NCBI RefSeq assembly: GCF_008180615.1
Contig: NZ_VTEH01000017.1
Coordinates: forward strand, 1 to 64,000
Reading direction: 5' to 3'
Source: Rossellomorea vietnamensis
GTDB lineage: Bacteria > Bacillota > Bacilli > Bacillales > Bacillaceae_B
DNA: 64,000 nucleotides
Positions 43,448 to 52,412 of this stretch are shown here, piece by piece (the stretch's first letter is position 1; each line of letters opens with the position of its first letter). The position numbers and the translations under genes are program-made. The notes beneath the pieces are model-generated. The model had not been told where the DNA came from. It was given only the letters and a program-made list of their open reading frames with translations, and did no database searches.

Positions 43448-44755
43448 TTGTTCAAAAAGAAAGCGTTTGCAGTTCTGGCGTCATCTCTAATGGTTGCCTC
43501 GCTTGCACTTGCAGGCTGTTCATCTTCAAGTTCATCGGATGAAGCCAGTGCAGATGGCGAAAAAGTTATAAAGTTCATGCATTTATGGCCTGAAGGAAGT
43601 TCCAATGCCCAGTTCTCCATCGTGAAAGATATCATCGGAGAATATGAAGCAGAACATGATGTGAAAATCGAAACAGAAATCCTCAACCCAGATCAATATA
43701 GAGAAAAGCTGAAAGTACTGGCTTCTTCCAATGAACTGCCGGATATCGGAATGACCTGGTCAGATGGATTCATCCAGCCTTACGTGGAAGGCGACATGCT
43801 TGCACCTCTGGATGATGTAACGACAGATGGCGTGGAATTTATTCCTGGTGTAAAAGAATCTTATGCAGTGGACGGCAAAACCTATGGCCTGCCGCTCGAA
43901 CTCAATATCTCTTACGTATTTTACAATAAAGAAATCTTCGAGAAGCATAACCTGGAAGTACCTGAAACGTTCGAAGAGTATAAAAACGTTGTCAAAACAC
44001 TTGCGGATAATGGCGTCGTTCCAACAACAGTCGGTGCAAAAGACGGATGGCCTGCATCTTTCTGGTTCATGTATATGGCTGATCGAATCGGCGGCCCGAC
44101 AATCCTGACAGATGTCATTGATGGAAAAGCGAAGTTCGATGACCCAGCGATCAAGCAAGCTGCAGAAGAAATCCAGAACCTTGTGGATATGGGCGGCTTT
44201 GTTAAAGGGGCAAGCGCGTTATCCAATGATGATGCAAAAGGCTACTTCATGAACGAACAGGCAGCAATGTTCCTTACAGCAACATGGGAACTGCCTAACT
44301 ACACAACGAGCCCTGATGTAACTCAGGAGTTCAAAGATAAAATCGGCTACTTCAAGTTCCCTACTTATGAAGGCGGTAAAGGATCATCCATCGACAGTTA
44401 TGTCGGCGGCCCTGGAGTTGGCTTATTCGTAGCAGAAGATTCAAAAGTTCAAGATGAAGCGAAAGACTTTGTCGGCTATCTTGTAAAGAGATGGGGAGAA
44501 AAGTCAGTGACAGATGCCGGCGTTATCCCTGCGACGAAGGTGGATACAGCAAGTCTTGATCTTGATCCAATGTACATTGAAATCCTGGATGACCTGGGTT
44601 CTGCTTCAAATGTAACGACTTACTTTGATACCCAATCCAGCCCTGCAGTATCTGAGCTGCACCATGACCTGGTAACAGCCCTGTTCGGAAAGCAGATAAC
44701 ACCTGAAGAGTTCGTGAAACAGCATGCGGACGAAATTGCCAAAGAGCAGGAGTAA
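43448..44755 (+). CDS. carbohydrate ABC transporter substrate-binding lipoprotein
   Basis: 435 residues from TTG at 43448, which has AAAGGGGGA upstream; the open frame before it overlaps yesN. Signal peptide and lipobox LALAGC (Cys24). Family 1 (MalE/UgpB-like) SBP: FMHLWPEGSSNAQFS, YGLPLELNISYVFYNKE and NEQAAMFLTATWELP. Likely an oligosaccharide binder, possibly xylo-oligosaccharides given the nearby xyl genes, which is inference only. Confidence 0.9.
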   Translation: MFKKKAFAVLASSLMVASLALAGCSSSSSSDEASADGEKVIKFMHLWPEGSSNAQFSIVKDIIGEYEAEHDVKIETEILNPDQYREKLKVLASSNELPDIGMTWSDGFIQPYVEGDMLAPLDDVTTDGVEFIPGVKESYAVDGKTYGLPLELNISYVFYNKEIFEKHNLEVPETFEEYKNVVKTLADNGVVPTTVGAKDGWPASFWFMYMADRIGGPTILTDVIDGKAKFDDPAIKQAAEEIQNLVDMGGFVKGASALSNDDAKGYFMNEQAAMFLTATWELPNYTTSPDVTQEFKDKIGYFKFPTYEGGKGSSIDSYVGGPGVGLFVAEDSKVQDEAKDFVGYLVKRWGEKSVTDAGVIPATKVDTASLDLDPMYIEILDDLGSASNVTTYFDTQSSPAVSELHHDLVTALFGKQITPEEFVKQHADEIAKEQE

Positions 44756-44766
44756 TACACTCAGTG

Positions 44767-44800
44767 TAGAGGGCATATCCAATATGCCCTCTATTTTTTT
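44767..44800 (+). terminator. terminator between binding protein and permeases
   Basis: TAGAGGGCATA and TATGCCCTCTA form an 11-bp stem followed by TTTTTTT. It would set binding-protein mRNA well above permease mRNA. Confidence 0.9.
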
Positions 44801-45070
44801 CAAGCTCATTTGTACAGCTGTTTTCGTATTGATTGTTGCTTTCGGAAATAGGCTTCTTCCTTACGAGGATATTTGCCGAAACAATATGAACCAGCAGCAA
44901 AGTTTATGAAAAAACATTCTATAAACATTGTTGTTTTAAGGTTCCCTCTGCTCTAATTTCCTTTTGGGAATAGACACACACATTAACATTCATAGAACAA
45001 GCATTGAATCGATTTCGTAAAGCAGCAATGCATACGAAAGCAGCTTTTTAAAGAGAAGGGAGTAAAGAAA

Positions 45071-45949
45071 ATGAGAAGTGTCATGTCAAACAAATGGGTC
45101 ATCAGTCTTTATGTTCTTCCTGCGCTTGTCCTCATTCTTTTCCTGATTTATATCCCGATTGTCCTGACAGGATATTACGGGTTGATGGATTGGAACGGAA
45201 TCGGACAGATGAAGTTTACAGGATTGGATAATTATATAGAGTTAGTACAGGATAAGATGTTTTGGAAAAGTACATGGCATTCCATCCTGCTTGGGCTGTT
45301 CTCAACATTAAGCTTGATTGGCTACCTGATTTTATCACTGATTCTTGCTAGTAAAATTAAAGGAGCCAATTTCTTCAGAAAGATTTATCTGATCCCGATG
45401 CTTCTATCTTCTGTTGCTATCGGCCAGCTTTGGGCCAAAATTTTCGATCCGTCCAACGGGATGTTGAATCGATTCCTTACATTAATTGGTTTCGAGAATC
45501 CGCCGCTGTGGCTGGCAGATCCAAACATTGTGCTGTTCGCTCTGTTCCTTCCAATCGTCTGGCAATATGCCGGATTTTATATCATCATTTTTTATGCAGC
45601 TTTAAAGAATGTACCGGAAGAACTAGTAGAAGCTGCGAAAATAGATGGGGCGACTCCCATCCAGATTGCTTATAAAATCAAGGTGCCATTGATTTCAGGT
45701 GTTATCAAAGTCATGGTTATCCTTGCCATCGTCGGCTCATTGAAATATTTTGATTTAATTTTCATATTGACAGGCGGCGGACCGAATGGTGCCTCAGAAG
45801 TTATGGCCTCTTATATGTACAAGGAAGCCTTCAGTAAATATAACTTCGGATACGGAAGTGCGATTGGTTTCGGACTTCTGATTATCAGTCTTGGTTTGAC
45901 ATTTATCATCCAAAAATTGCTGACATCAAAAAATGAAGTTGAATACTAG
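45071..45949 (+). CDS. carbohydrate ABC transporter permease (MalF-like)
   Basis: 292 residues, six membrane segments, EAA loop EELVEAAKIDGATPIQIAYK. AAGGGAG RBS. Pairs with the following gene, 17 bp downstream. No ATPase is encoded in the cluster, so a shared MsmX-type ATPase is expected. Confidence 0.92.
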   Translation: MRSVMSNKWVISLYVLPALVLILFLIYIPIVLTGYYGLMDWNGIGQMKFTGLDNYIELVQDKMFWKSTWHSILLGLFSTLSLIGYLILSLILASKIKGANFFRKIYLIPMLLSSVAIGQLWAKIFDPSNGMLNRFLTLIGFENPPLWLADPNIVLFALFLPIVWQYAGFYIIIFYAALKNVPEELVEAAKIDGATPIQIAYKIKVPLISGVIKVMVILAIVGSLKYFDLIFILTGGGPNGASEVMASYMYKEAFSKYNFGYGSAIGFGLLIISLGLTFIIQKLLTSKNEVEY

Positions 45950-45966
45950 AAAGGGGCGGGAACAAA

Positions 45967-46863
45967 ATGAGTAAAGCAGCAGTAGAGACACAACAGCAGC
46001 CGGCACTTCCGGCTTCTTATAACACCAATAAATCATTAGGCAAAAGAATCGGGTTCGGTATTCTTTACCTCGTTTTGGGGATCATTGGGATCATCCAAAT
46101 TTACCCGCTGGTCTGGCTGTTCATGTTTTCATTGAAAACGAATCAAGAGGTCTTCGGGATGTCCCCGTTTGCGCTGCCTCAGGATCCGCAATGGGGCAAC
46201 TATGTTAAAGCCTGGACAACCGGAAACATCGATACCTACTTTTTCAACAGTGTTTTCTATACAGTAGCCGCAGTCGTTTTGACGGTTATCCTTGCAAGCT
46301 TTGTGACATTTGCCGTGACAAGGATGCACTGGAAATTGAGCGGAGTCGTTCTAGGTTTATTCATGGCAGGATACATGATTCCGCTTCATTCAACACTCAT
46401 TCCATTATTCAACATATTTAAGTCCGTAAACCTGATTGACAACCCGGTATCCATCATTATCTCGTATGTAGCATTCAACCTGCCGATTACGATTATGATT
46501 TTGACCGGATTCTACAAAGCCCTGCCGCGTGAAATTGAGGAAGCTGCAGTCATGGACGGCTGTTCCATTCACCGCATCTTTTTCCAGATCACGCTGCCTA
46601 TGACAGTACCCGTGCTGTCCACAACAGTGATCATCAACATGATTTATAACTGGAACGAATTTGTTTTTGTCCAAACCTTCATGAGTTCTGACAGGTGGAA
46701 AACCATCACAGTCGGGGTGAATAACTTCGTCGGACAGTATCTGACTGATTGGGGCGCGATCGGCGCAACACTGATGATCAGTATCATTCCTGTATTGATC
46801 GCCTACTTCATCCTGAGCGACAAGATCGTAGAAGGAATTGCTGCGGGGTCTGTAAAAGGGTAA
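45967..46863 (+). CDS. carbohydrate ABC transporter permease (MalG-like)
   Basis: 298 residues, six membrane segments after a cytosolic N-terminus of about 35 residues; EAA loop EIEEAAVMDGCSIHRIFFQI. AAGGGGCGGG RBS. Ends the importer operon. Confidence 0.92.
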   Translation: MSKAAVETQQQPALPASYNTNKSLGKRIGFGILYLVLGIIGIIQIYPLVWLFMFSLKTNQEVFGMSPFALPQDPQWGNYVKAWTTGNIDTYFFNSVFYTVAAVVLTVILASFVTFAVTRMHWKLSGVVLGLFMAGYMIPLHSTLIPLFNIFKSVNLIDNPVSIIISYVAFNLPITIMILTGFYKALPREIEEAAVMDGCSIHRIFFQITLPMTVPVLSTTVIINMIYNWNEFVFVQTFMSSDRWKTITVGVNNFVGQYLTDWGAIGATLMISIIPVLIAYFILSDKIVEGIAAGSVKG

Positions 46864-46873
46864 CTATATTTTA

Positions 46874-46914
46874 AAACCGAGTCTGATCCATTTAGGATTG
46901 GCTCGGTTTTTTTA
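46874..46914 (+). terminator. importer operon terminator
   Basis: AAACCGAG (46874-46881) and CTCGGTTT with an inner ATCC/GGAT pair, then TTTTT. Confidence 0.85.
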
Positions 46915-47082
46915 AATAAAAGAGTTTTGAAACATGCAGGATCCCTTCTTCTCTTCTAAAACAGTGCCCTTACTGGTGGTACCTGTACACATGACCAAGC
47001 CATTCTCTTTGTGTTTCATATACTGATAGAGTAGAAGCTATTTAGCCTGGCTTCTAGAATAAGAGGAAAGGAGCTTATAAAC

Positions 47083-48753
47083 ATGGCCATTTATGATACA
47101 GGGCCGATACCAAATATTGACGGAGCAGGTAAAAGGATCGCAAGGGAGCTTGTTGTCCGGGTACAGAATACAGGGACTGGTAATCTTCCTGCCAATGTTT
47201 TAATAGAAGTTTACAGAATTACTGAGCCAAATGCACAAGGGTATGCTCAGCAGATAATTTATGCGCAGAACCTTGCAGAATTGCAGGAATTCGGAACTCC
47301 AGTGATGGGCACGGGTCCCGTCTTTGTCCTGCCGGTTTCTCTCAACAGTACTTTAATTCCGGCGTTCGGGGTTAGGATAATGACTTCACCAGACCCGGGG
47401 GGAGGAAGCCAAGTAACGGCTACCATTTTTACAGAAAATGATTTAGGAGAATTAGTGCTGCTTCAGCGCGTTCTCCCTGGAGACTTCGGCACTCCTGTCA
47501 ATCCTGCTTTAGAGGCGGTGAACGCTGCGCAGACGCCTGCAGGAATACGTGCAGCAATCGAAGACCCTCTTCTTGGACTGGATCTTTCAGAGTACGCCCC
47601 CTTAACGGAAGATCAAAAAAACCAGATAGCCGATATCTTGCTGGAAAACCGGCCGGTATTTGGTTATGAAAGTGTAGAGGATGTTCAGGCAGCATTGGAT
47701 ACTGCCATCGAACAGGTAGTTGTGGATCCAGACAATATTTACGTGGAAGCCGGGGCTTCAGGCGGGGATGGAAGCAGGGCCAATCCGTTTGGCACGATTG
47801 AGGAAGGGATCACCGCTGTGAATGCCGGCGGAACCGTTCATATCTTGAGTGGAATGTATGAAATAGCTGCGCAGATTCTTGTGGATAAATCGTTAACCCT
47901 TCAAGGAGAAGGGGATACACAACCTCAAGTCATTTTCAATCCAGCAAGTACCGTCGACGGATTGGTGATAGAAGCAGACGATGTGACAGTGGACAATCTA
48001 TACTTGATTAGTAATAGAACGCTGACAGGTTCAAATGCAGTGGTCAGTGTGCCTCTAAGGGCTTTAGATAATTTGTACAGAAATATAACGATATCAAATT
48101 CCATTATTGAAGGTACCGTGAGAAGCGGCTATATTTTTGCAGAGAACATTACTTTTGATAATAATTTGTTCATTCATAATGCTATCAATACTCAGAGCCT
48201 GCGCTTTCAAGTGTTACGGGGAACAACGAACGTAACGAATAATACCTTTCTAGGAAACAGCACCAGTGTCGGGGCAATTATTTTTGAACCAAACCTTGCT
48301 TCCTATAATGTATCTGGAACCATCAATATCATCGGCAATACTATGACAAGTTTCAATCAGTTTGTCAATTTCTATACTTTCCTTGAAGAGGCGACCAGCC
48401 TGATTATCAGGGAGAATGACATCGATCACCAGACTAACTCAGGAAGTTCCATCATCTTAACGACAAGGGTGGATTATACACTTCTTGAGGAATTGCTGAT
48501 AGAAGATAATTTCTTTACCAACAATGATCCAGAAAGGCTGGCTGTATATTTTGCAGCAGGTGGAGGAGGAAGTAACCTGCCAGCAGTCGGTCAGATTCAA
48601 GTATATGATAATACCTTTAATTTCCCGAATGGCTATGGCCAGCGTCCGGGTGATGTAGTGGATCCGGTTTTTCCAGTCGGATTCAACCAGGCAGCGGATC
48701 TTCTTGGGATGACTTTGGCGAGGTTCGACTTGCAGGGAAATGTGAATGTTTGA
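47083..48753 (+). CDS. right-handed beta-helix repeat protein
   Basis: 556 residues. N-terminal module of about 145 residues (RELVVRVQNTGTGNLPANVL) resembles beta-sandwich modules of spore-surface and S-layer-associated proteins. A spacer follows, then a pectate-lyase-like parallel beta-helix from about 225 (NIYVEAGASGGDGSRANPFG, GTVHILSGMYEI, and repeated coils such as NNTFLGNS, GNTMTSF, RENDIDH, DNTF). No signal peptide, sorting motif or catalytic carbohydrate-lyase residues identified. AGGAAAGGAG RBS. Probably structural (exosporium or other surface layer) by analogy; not proven. Confidence 0.75.
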   Translation: MAIYDTGPIPNIDGAGKRIARELVVRVQNTGTGNLPANVLIEVYRITEPNAQGYAQQIIYAQNLAELQEFGTPVMGTGPVFVLPVSLNSTLIPAFGVRIMTSPDPGGGSQVTATIFTENDLGELVLLQRVLPGDFGTPVNPALEAVNAAQTPAGIRAAIEDPLLGLDLSEYAPLTEDQKNQIADILLENRPVFGYESVEDVQAALDTAIEQVVVDPDNIYVEAGASGGDGSRANPFGTIEEGITAVNAGGTVHILSGMYEIAAQILVDKSLTLQGEGDTQPQVIFNPASTVDGLVIEADDVTVDNLYLISNRTLTGSNAVVSVPLRALDNLYRNITISNSIIEGTVRSGYIFAENITFDNNLFIHNAINTQSLRFQVLRGTTNVTNNTFLGNSTSVGAIIFEPNLASYNVSGTINIIGNTMTSFNQFVNFYTFLEEATSLIIRENDIDHQTNSGSSIILTTRVDYTLLEELLIEDNFFTNNDPERLAVYFAAGGGGSNLPAVGQIQVYDNTFNFPNGYGQRPGDVVDPVFPVGFNQAADLLGMTLARFDLQGNVNV

Positions 48754-48764
48754 TCTATTACAAA

Positions 48765-48799
48765 GGAGCGGGCCATTATAGTGGCGGCTCCTTTTTTAT
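48765..48799 (+). terminator. terminator of the beta-helix gene
   Basis: GGAGC...GCTCC with an inner CCA/TGG pair, then TTTTTTA. Confidence 0.8.
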
Positions 48800-49124
48800 A
48801 TTGTATTGTAGAGAAGACTATTACAGCGTTCTCAATTCACCGAATGAAAGGAGCAAGCCTAAACTTGACTGCTCAACGAAAGATTAAAAGGGAGTGATAT
48901 ATATAGGTTACACTTTATCCTGCCTAATGGTTTAAAAAGTAATAAAATTGTATTGACAGGCTCTATATAGATGGCCGTTAGAACCACCGATGGACTATTT
49001 TGATGAGCGAGTTAAGGAAATAGATTAATATAAATCTGTGGAAAATTGTTTCCAGCTATCATCCTGGGTTTCCTCCTAGAGTTTTAATAGCAGACTGGAC
49101 TAAGAATAATAGCCTTTATGTTCC
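48800..49124. other. intergenic before array 4, nothing recognisable
   Basis: About 325 bp with no RBS-supported frame. Confidence 0.5.
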
Positions 49125-49644
49125 TAATCACCCTACTATAATCTGAGTCTGACTTTTTAGTAGGGTGTTTATCCTTTAATCACCATACTATAATCTGAAT
49201 TTGGCATTTTAGTAGGGTGTTTATCCTCTAATCACCATACTATAATCTGAATTTGGCATTTTAGTAGGGTGTTTATCCTTTAATCACCATCCTATAATCT
49301 GAATTTGGCATTTTAGTAGGGTGTTTATCCTCTAATCACCATACTATAAGTTTAATCTGGCTTTTTAGCAGGGTGTTTATCCTTTAATCACCATACTATA
49401 ATCTGAATTTGGCTTTTTAGTAGGGTGTTTATCCTTTAATCACCCTACTATAATCTGAATTTGGCTTTTTAGTAGGGTGTTTATCCACTAATTACCATAC
49501 TATAATCTGAATTTGGCATTTTAGTAGGGTGTTTATGCTCTAATCACCATGCTATAATCTGAGTTTGGCATTTTAGTAGGGTGTTTATCCTCTAATCCCC
49601 ATGCTATAAGCTGAGTTAGGCGTTTTAGCATGGTGTTTCTCGCT
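49125..49644. repeat. tandem array 4: 10 units of exactly 52 bp with inverted arms
   Basis: Units start at 49125, 49177, 49229, 49281, 49333, 49385, 49437, 49489, 49541 and 49593. Arms CACCCTACTA and TAGTAGGGTG (unit positions 5-14 and 34-43) flank a 19-nt segment TAATCTGAATTTGGCTTTT; that segment matches the 19-nt segment of array 3 at 12 of 19 positions. Unit 10 has both arms changed together, CCATGCTA with TAGCATGG. Units 1 and 7 pair perfectly. Confidence 0.95.
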
Positions 49645-50009
49645 TAGAAGAACTCAGTGTTTGTAGTCACTATCCCAAATGATGAACTATTCACGACGTG
49701 TGAAGCCGCAGGACTTTTAACGACATCCCTTTTTTGAACTGACCATAGAAGGAGAAAAACGTAGACTATGGTTGCAGAAATAAAGGAAAAGGAGGCGGGA
49801 GGTTCAAAAGAGGACATACTTCATACACCTGCATTGTCTCACCCAGCGTTACCTCATGATTAATCAAAAGTCAGTGAGCCCCTTACCAAATACAGACGGG
49901 TTATCAATTTACTATCTAGTTAAATTCCTTGATGGAAGGACAGTAATCTGCATAGACTCGAGCGGGGACACACTCGCTAATTTTTATTTTAAAGAAAGAA
50001 GGGGAGAGA
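49645..50009. other. intergenic leader, possible gene relic
   Basis: Between array 4 and the DUF5694 gene. A 31-codon frame from ATG 49769 (GGAGAAAAA some 12 nt upstream) ends HPALPHD; a neighbouring frame reads YYLVKFLDGRTVICIDSSGD. They may be pieces of one broken gene, but evidence is thin. Confidence 0.3.
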
Positions 50010-50711
50010 ATGGTAAAAAACGAAATCATCCTGCTGGGCACCTTTCATATGGAGCAATATGAGCCCGGCCTGATTATAGGGAAAGAAAAAGAAATCATAG
50101 AAATGGTCGGGGAATTAGTTAGGTTAAAGCCCACAAAGATAGCTTTAGAGTGGGAAAGGACTTTACAGACCAGACTTCAAGAGAGGTACACCCAATGCAA
50201 AGTACAATACTCACAGCATGAAATGGAGCAGATCGGCTTCAGGGCTGCTAAGGCATTAGGCCTTAAAGAAGTGCATGCGGTGGATTGGGAAAGCACTCTC
50301 ACTCAAGAAGATGTGACAGACTTATTTATGAATATTGAAAAAGGATATCCTGTAATAAGGGAAAAGATACAAGTTGTAAAAGAACGTTCACCTTCCATTG
50401 ATAAGAAAATAAGAATGATGGATTCTTATAAAGCACTCAACAACTACAATGCCATTAAAGCAATAGAAAGGCTCTATCTCTCATTTGCACTGGTGGAGGA
50501 CCCAAAGGGCAAAAAGATCGGCATGGAATTTCTTACTAAATGGATGGAAAGGGAATACAAGATTTATAAGAATATTGCCGAGGTGGCAGCAATGGAAGGC
50601 GATAATCGAATTCTTCTGCTGATTGGCAGCGATCATTTATGGATGCTGAAGACATTATTTGAGGGAAGCGGGTGGAAGGTGCTGCTGCCTTTTTCTGAGC
50701 AGGAGCAATAA
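50010..50711 (+). CDS. DUF5694 protein (TraB/TIKI-like fold)
   Basis: 233 residues. Start MVKNEIILLGTFHMEQYEPG and end IGSDHLWMLKTLFEG are the paired GTFH and GxxH motifs of the TraB/PrgY/TIKI superfamily in its DUF5694 branch; KIALEWER is in between. Possible metallo-hydrolase chemistry, function unknown. Cytosolic. AGGGGAGAG RBS. Confidence 0.82.
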   Translation: MVKNEIILLGTFHMEQYEPGLIIGKEKEIIEMVGELVRLKPTKIALEWERTLQTRLQERYTQCKVQYSQHEMEQIGFRAAKALGLKEVHAVDWESTLTQEDVTDLFMNIEKGYPVIREKIQVVKERSPSIDKKIRMMDSYKALNNYNAIKAIERLYLSFALVEDPKGKKIGMEFLTKWMEREYKIYKNIAEVAAMEGDNRILLLIGSDHLWMLKTLFEGSGWKVLLPFSEQEQ

Positions 50712-50815
50712 CTGTATCTATTATTAGTATACCATTCTCACTTTAAAATTATTAGTCTATTAATTCAGAAATATACTGCTATTCTTAGAAATGGACTAAT
50801 AAGGAGGTTGAGGAA

Positions 50816-51343
50816 ATGATTGACTACAGAATTCAAAACAACGGCGGTTTCACAGAAAAAATGGGCGAGCTTGTCTGTATGCTGGAGTATACCAGAGCAG
50901 TCACACTGGAGGAAATAAAAGAATTAAAACAGGAAGACCTGGATTACAGGGTGGATGGATCATCGAATTCAATAGGTGCGCTGCTGCTTCATATTGCTTC
51001 TATAGAATTTGTTCATGGAATCATTTCATTCCAAGGGCGGGACCTGAATGATGTGGAACTAAGCAAATGGCGGACCGCACTGGAACTTGGGGAGCAAGCC
51101 AGACAAACAATTGAAAAGCAGCCAATAGAATACTACATAAATCAATTATCGGACGTAAGGAAGAGTACACTTTCTCAGCTGGGGAAGCTCAAAGATGATT
51201 GGCTGGCAGAAGAAAACGAATGGGGAAATGGAGTTCCTTATAATAACTACTATCTTTGGTTTCATGTCATGGAAGATGAAATCAATCACCGGGGGCAGAT
51301 CAGGACTATAAAGAGGCAGCTGTTAAAACAAGCACGAATGTAA
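50816..51343 (+). CDS. DinB family protein
   Basis: 175 residues, four-helix bundle. The metal triad His appears in LLLHIASIEF, and HVMEDEINHRGQIR carries the second and third. DinB/YfiT proteins are thiol-S-transferases (for example bacillithiol) or related metal enzymes. AGGAGGTTGAGG RBS. Stands alone. Confidence 0.85.
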   Translation: MIDYRIQNNGGFTEKMGELVCMLEYTRAVTLEEIKELKQEDLDYRVDGSSNSIGALLLHIASIEFVHGIISFQGRDLNDVELSKWRTALELGEQARQTIEKQPIEYYINQLSDVRKSTLSQLGKLKDDWLAEENEWGNGVPYNNYYLWFHVMEDEINHRGQIRTIKRQLLKQARM

Positions 51344-51448
51344 AGAGGATCTAAAAGATCGATTCTGAGAGGTATGTGGTTTTAGTTTAAAGCCATGTTA
51401 GTGAATTAGGTAGTGACTAATGTCTATACCTCTTGTTTAACTTTTGAT

Positions 51449-51672
51449 TTATAACATCTGCTTAAAAACTATACTTTTCGTCTTGAATTTGTTTGAAGAG
51501 AATATGAAATAATCGGTTTCAATCGGATTTAACAAGAGAACACCTCGTATTTCTTTTCTTCCTAAAGGTAACGTGTTCTTCTTCGTATAATAGTATAGTT
51601 TTCTCCTTCTTGCATCCCATAGGTAACTTTTCCTTCTGGTAACTGTTTTATGCCTGCTAATACTCGTTTCAA
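51449..51672 (-). pseudogene. frameshifted small gene, family unknown
   Basis: On the minus strand one frame reads LKRVLAGIKQLPEGKVTYGM, QEGENYTIIRR and stops; the adjacent frame continues TLPLGRKEIRGVLLLNPIET, DYFIFSSNKFKTK and SIVFKQML to a stop at 51449. Joined around 51580-51600 they make about 74 residues of coherent protein. No RBS is clear at the TTG. A single frameshift is the simplest reading. Confidence 0.45.
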
Positions 51673-51722
51673 GTCCGGCCGAAGGGGTAAGAGATAAGGA
51701 AACATATATAGGGGGAAGTTGG

Positions 51723-52412
51723 TTGAAAGATATAAAGAAATCCATAAGTGACGTTTTGCTTTCCATTCTTCCAGTAGGGGTGGTTGTCACCTTACTGCAG
51801 ATTTTTGTAATAAAACTCGAGGCTGAGATGTTTGTTCAATTTCTTATTGGCTTGGTCATGGTGATTCTCGGTTTTATCTTTTTTCTGGTCGGAGTCAATA
51901 AGGGGCTTCTGTCGATCGGTGAAAAAATTGGTGAAATTCTTCCTAAATCTAAAAATACTTGGATTATTATAGGGGTCGCCTTCCTATTAGGATTTTCAGT
52001 CACTGTTGCTGAACCCGATGTGAGAGTGCTGTCATCACAGGTAGAACAGGTATCTGGCGGTGCGGTCACCTCCAGTATGCTTATATTGACAGTTGCCATT
52101 GGGGTGGGGGTATTCATTGCCATTGCCATGTTTCAGACCTTATATAAACTGCCTATACATTACTTCCTTATTGGAGGTTATTCTATCGTTTTCCTATTGG
52201 CAGCCTTCAGTGGGTCCGGTTTCAGGTCAGTTTCCTTTGATGCCGGCGGAGTCACAACAGGCCCGATTACGGTTCCATTTATACTGGCCCTGGGAATCGG
52301 CGTCGCTTCGGCTGTAAACAAAGAAAAAAATTCTACTGAAGGGTTTGGGCTGGTTGCATTAGCCTCTATCGGCCCGATTATCGCAGTTCTCTTACTGGGG
52401 GTGTTCATATAA
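51723..52412 (+). CDS. DUF1538 membrane protein, first of a pair
   Basis: 229 residues, about six transmembrane segments. The family signature is GVTTGPITVPFILALGIGVA near the C-terminus and TVAEPDVRVLSSQVE in the middle. TTG start with GGGGGAAG upstream. The next gene is a paralogue and overlaps by 1 bp (TAATG), so the two probably form a heteromeric transporter-like complex. Function unknown. Confidence 0.88.
   Translation: MKDIKKSISDVLLSILPVGVVVTLLQIFVIKLEAEMFVQFLIGLVMVILGFIFFLVGVNKGLLSIGEKIGEILPKSKNTWIIIGVAFLLGFSVTVAEPDVRVLSSQVEQVSGGAVTSSMLILTVAIGVGVFIAIAMFQTLYKLPIHYFLIGGYSIVFLLAAFSGSGFRSVSFDAGGVTTGPITVPFILALGIGVASAVNKEKNSTEGFGLVALASIGPIIAVLLLGVFI

Noticed and set aside
45009-45025. cre site before the MalF-like permease
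   Set aside because: TGAATCGATTTCG matches CcpA consensus at too few positions to call.
25090-49644. Arrays read as CRISPR
   Set aside because: Units adjoin directly, there are no unique spacers of constant length between identical repeats, and no cas genes are present.
49856-50062. 68-codon frame ahead of DUF5694
   Set aside because: No RBS, overlaps the true start of the next gene. Possible relic only.
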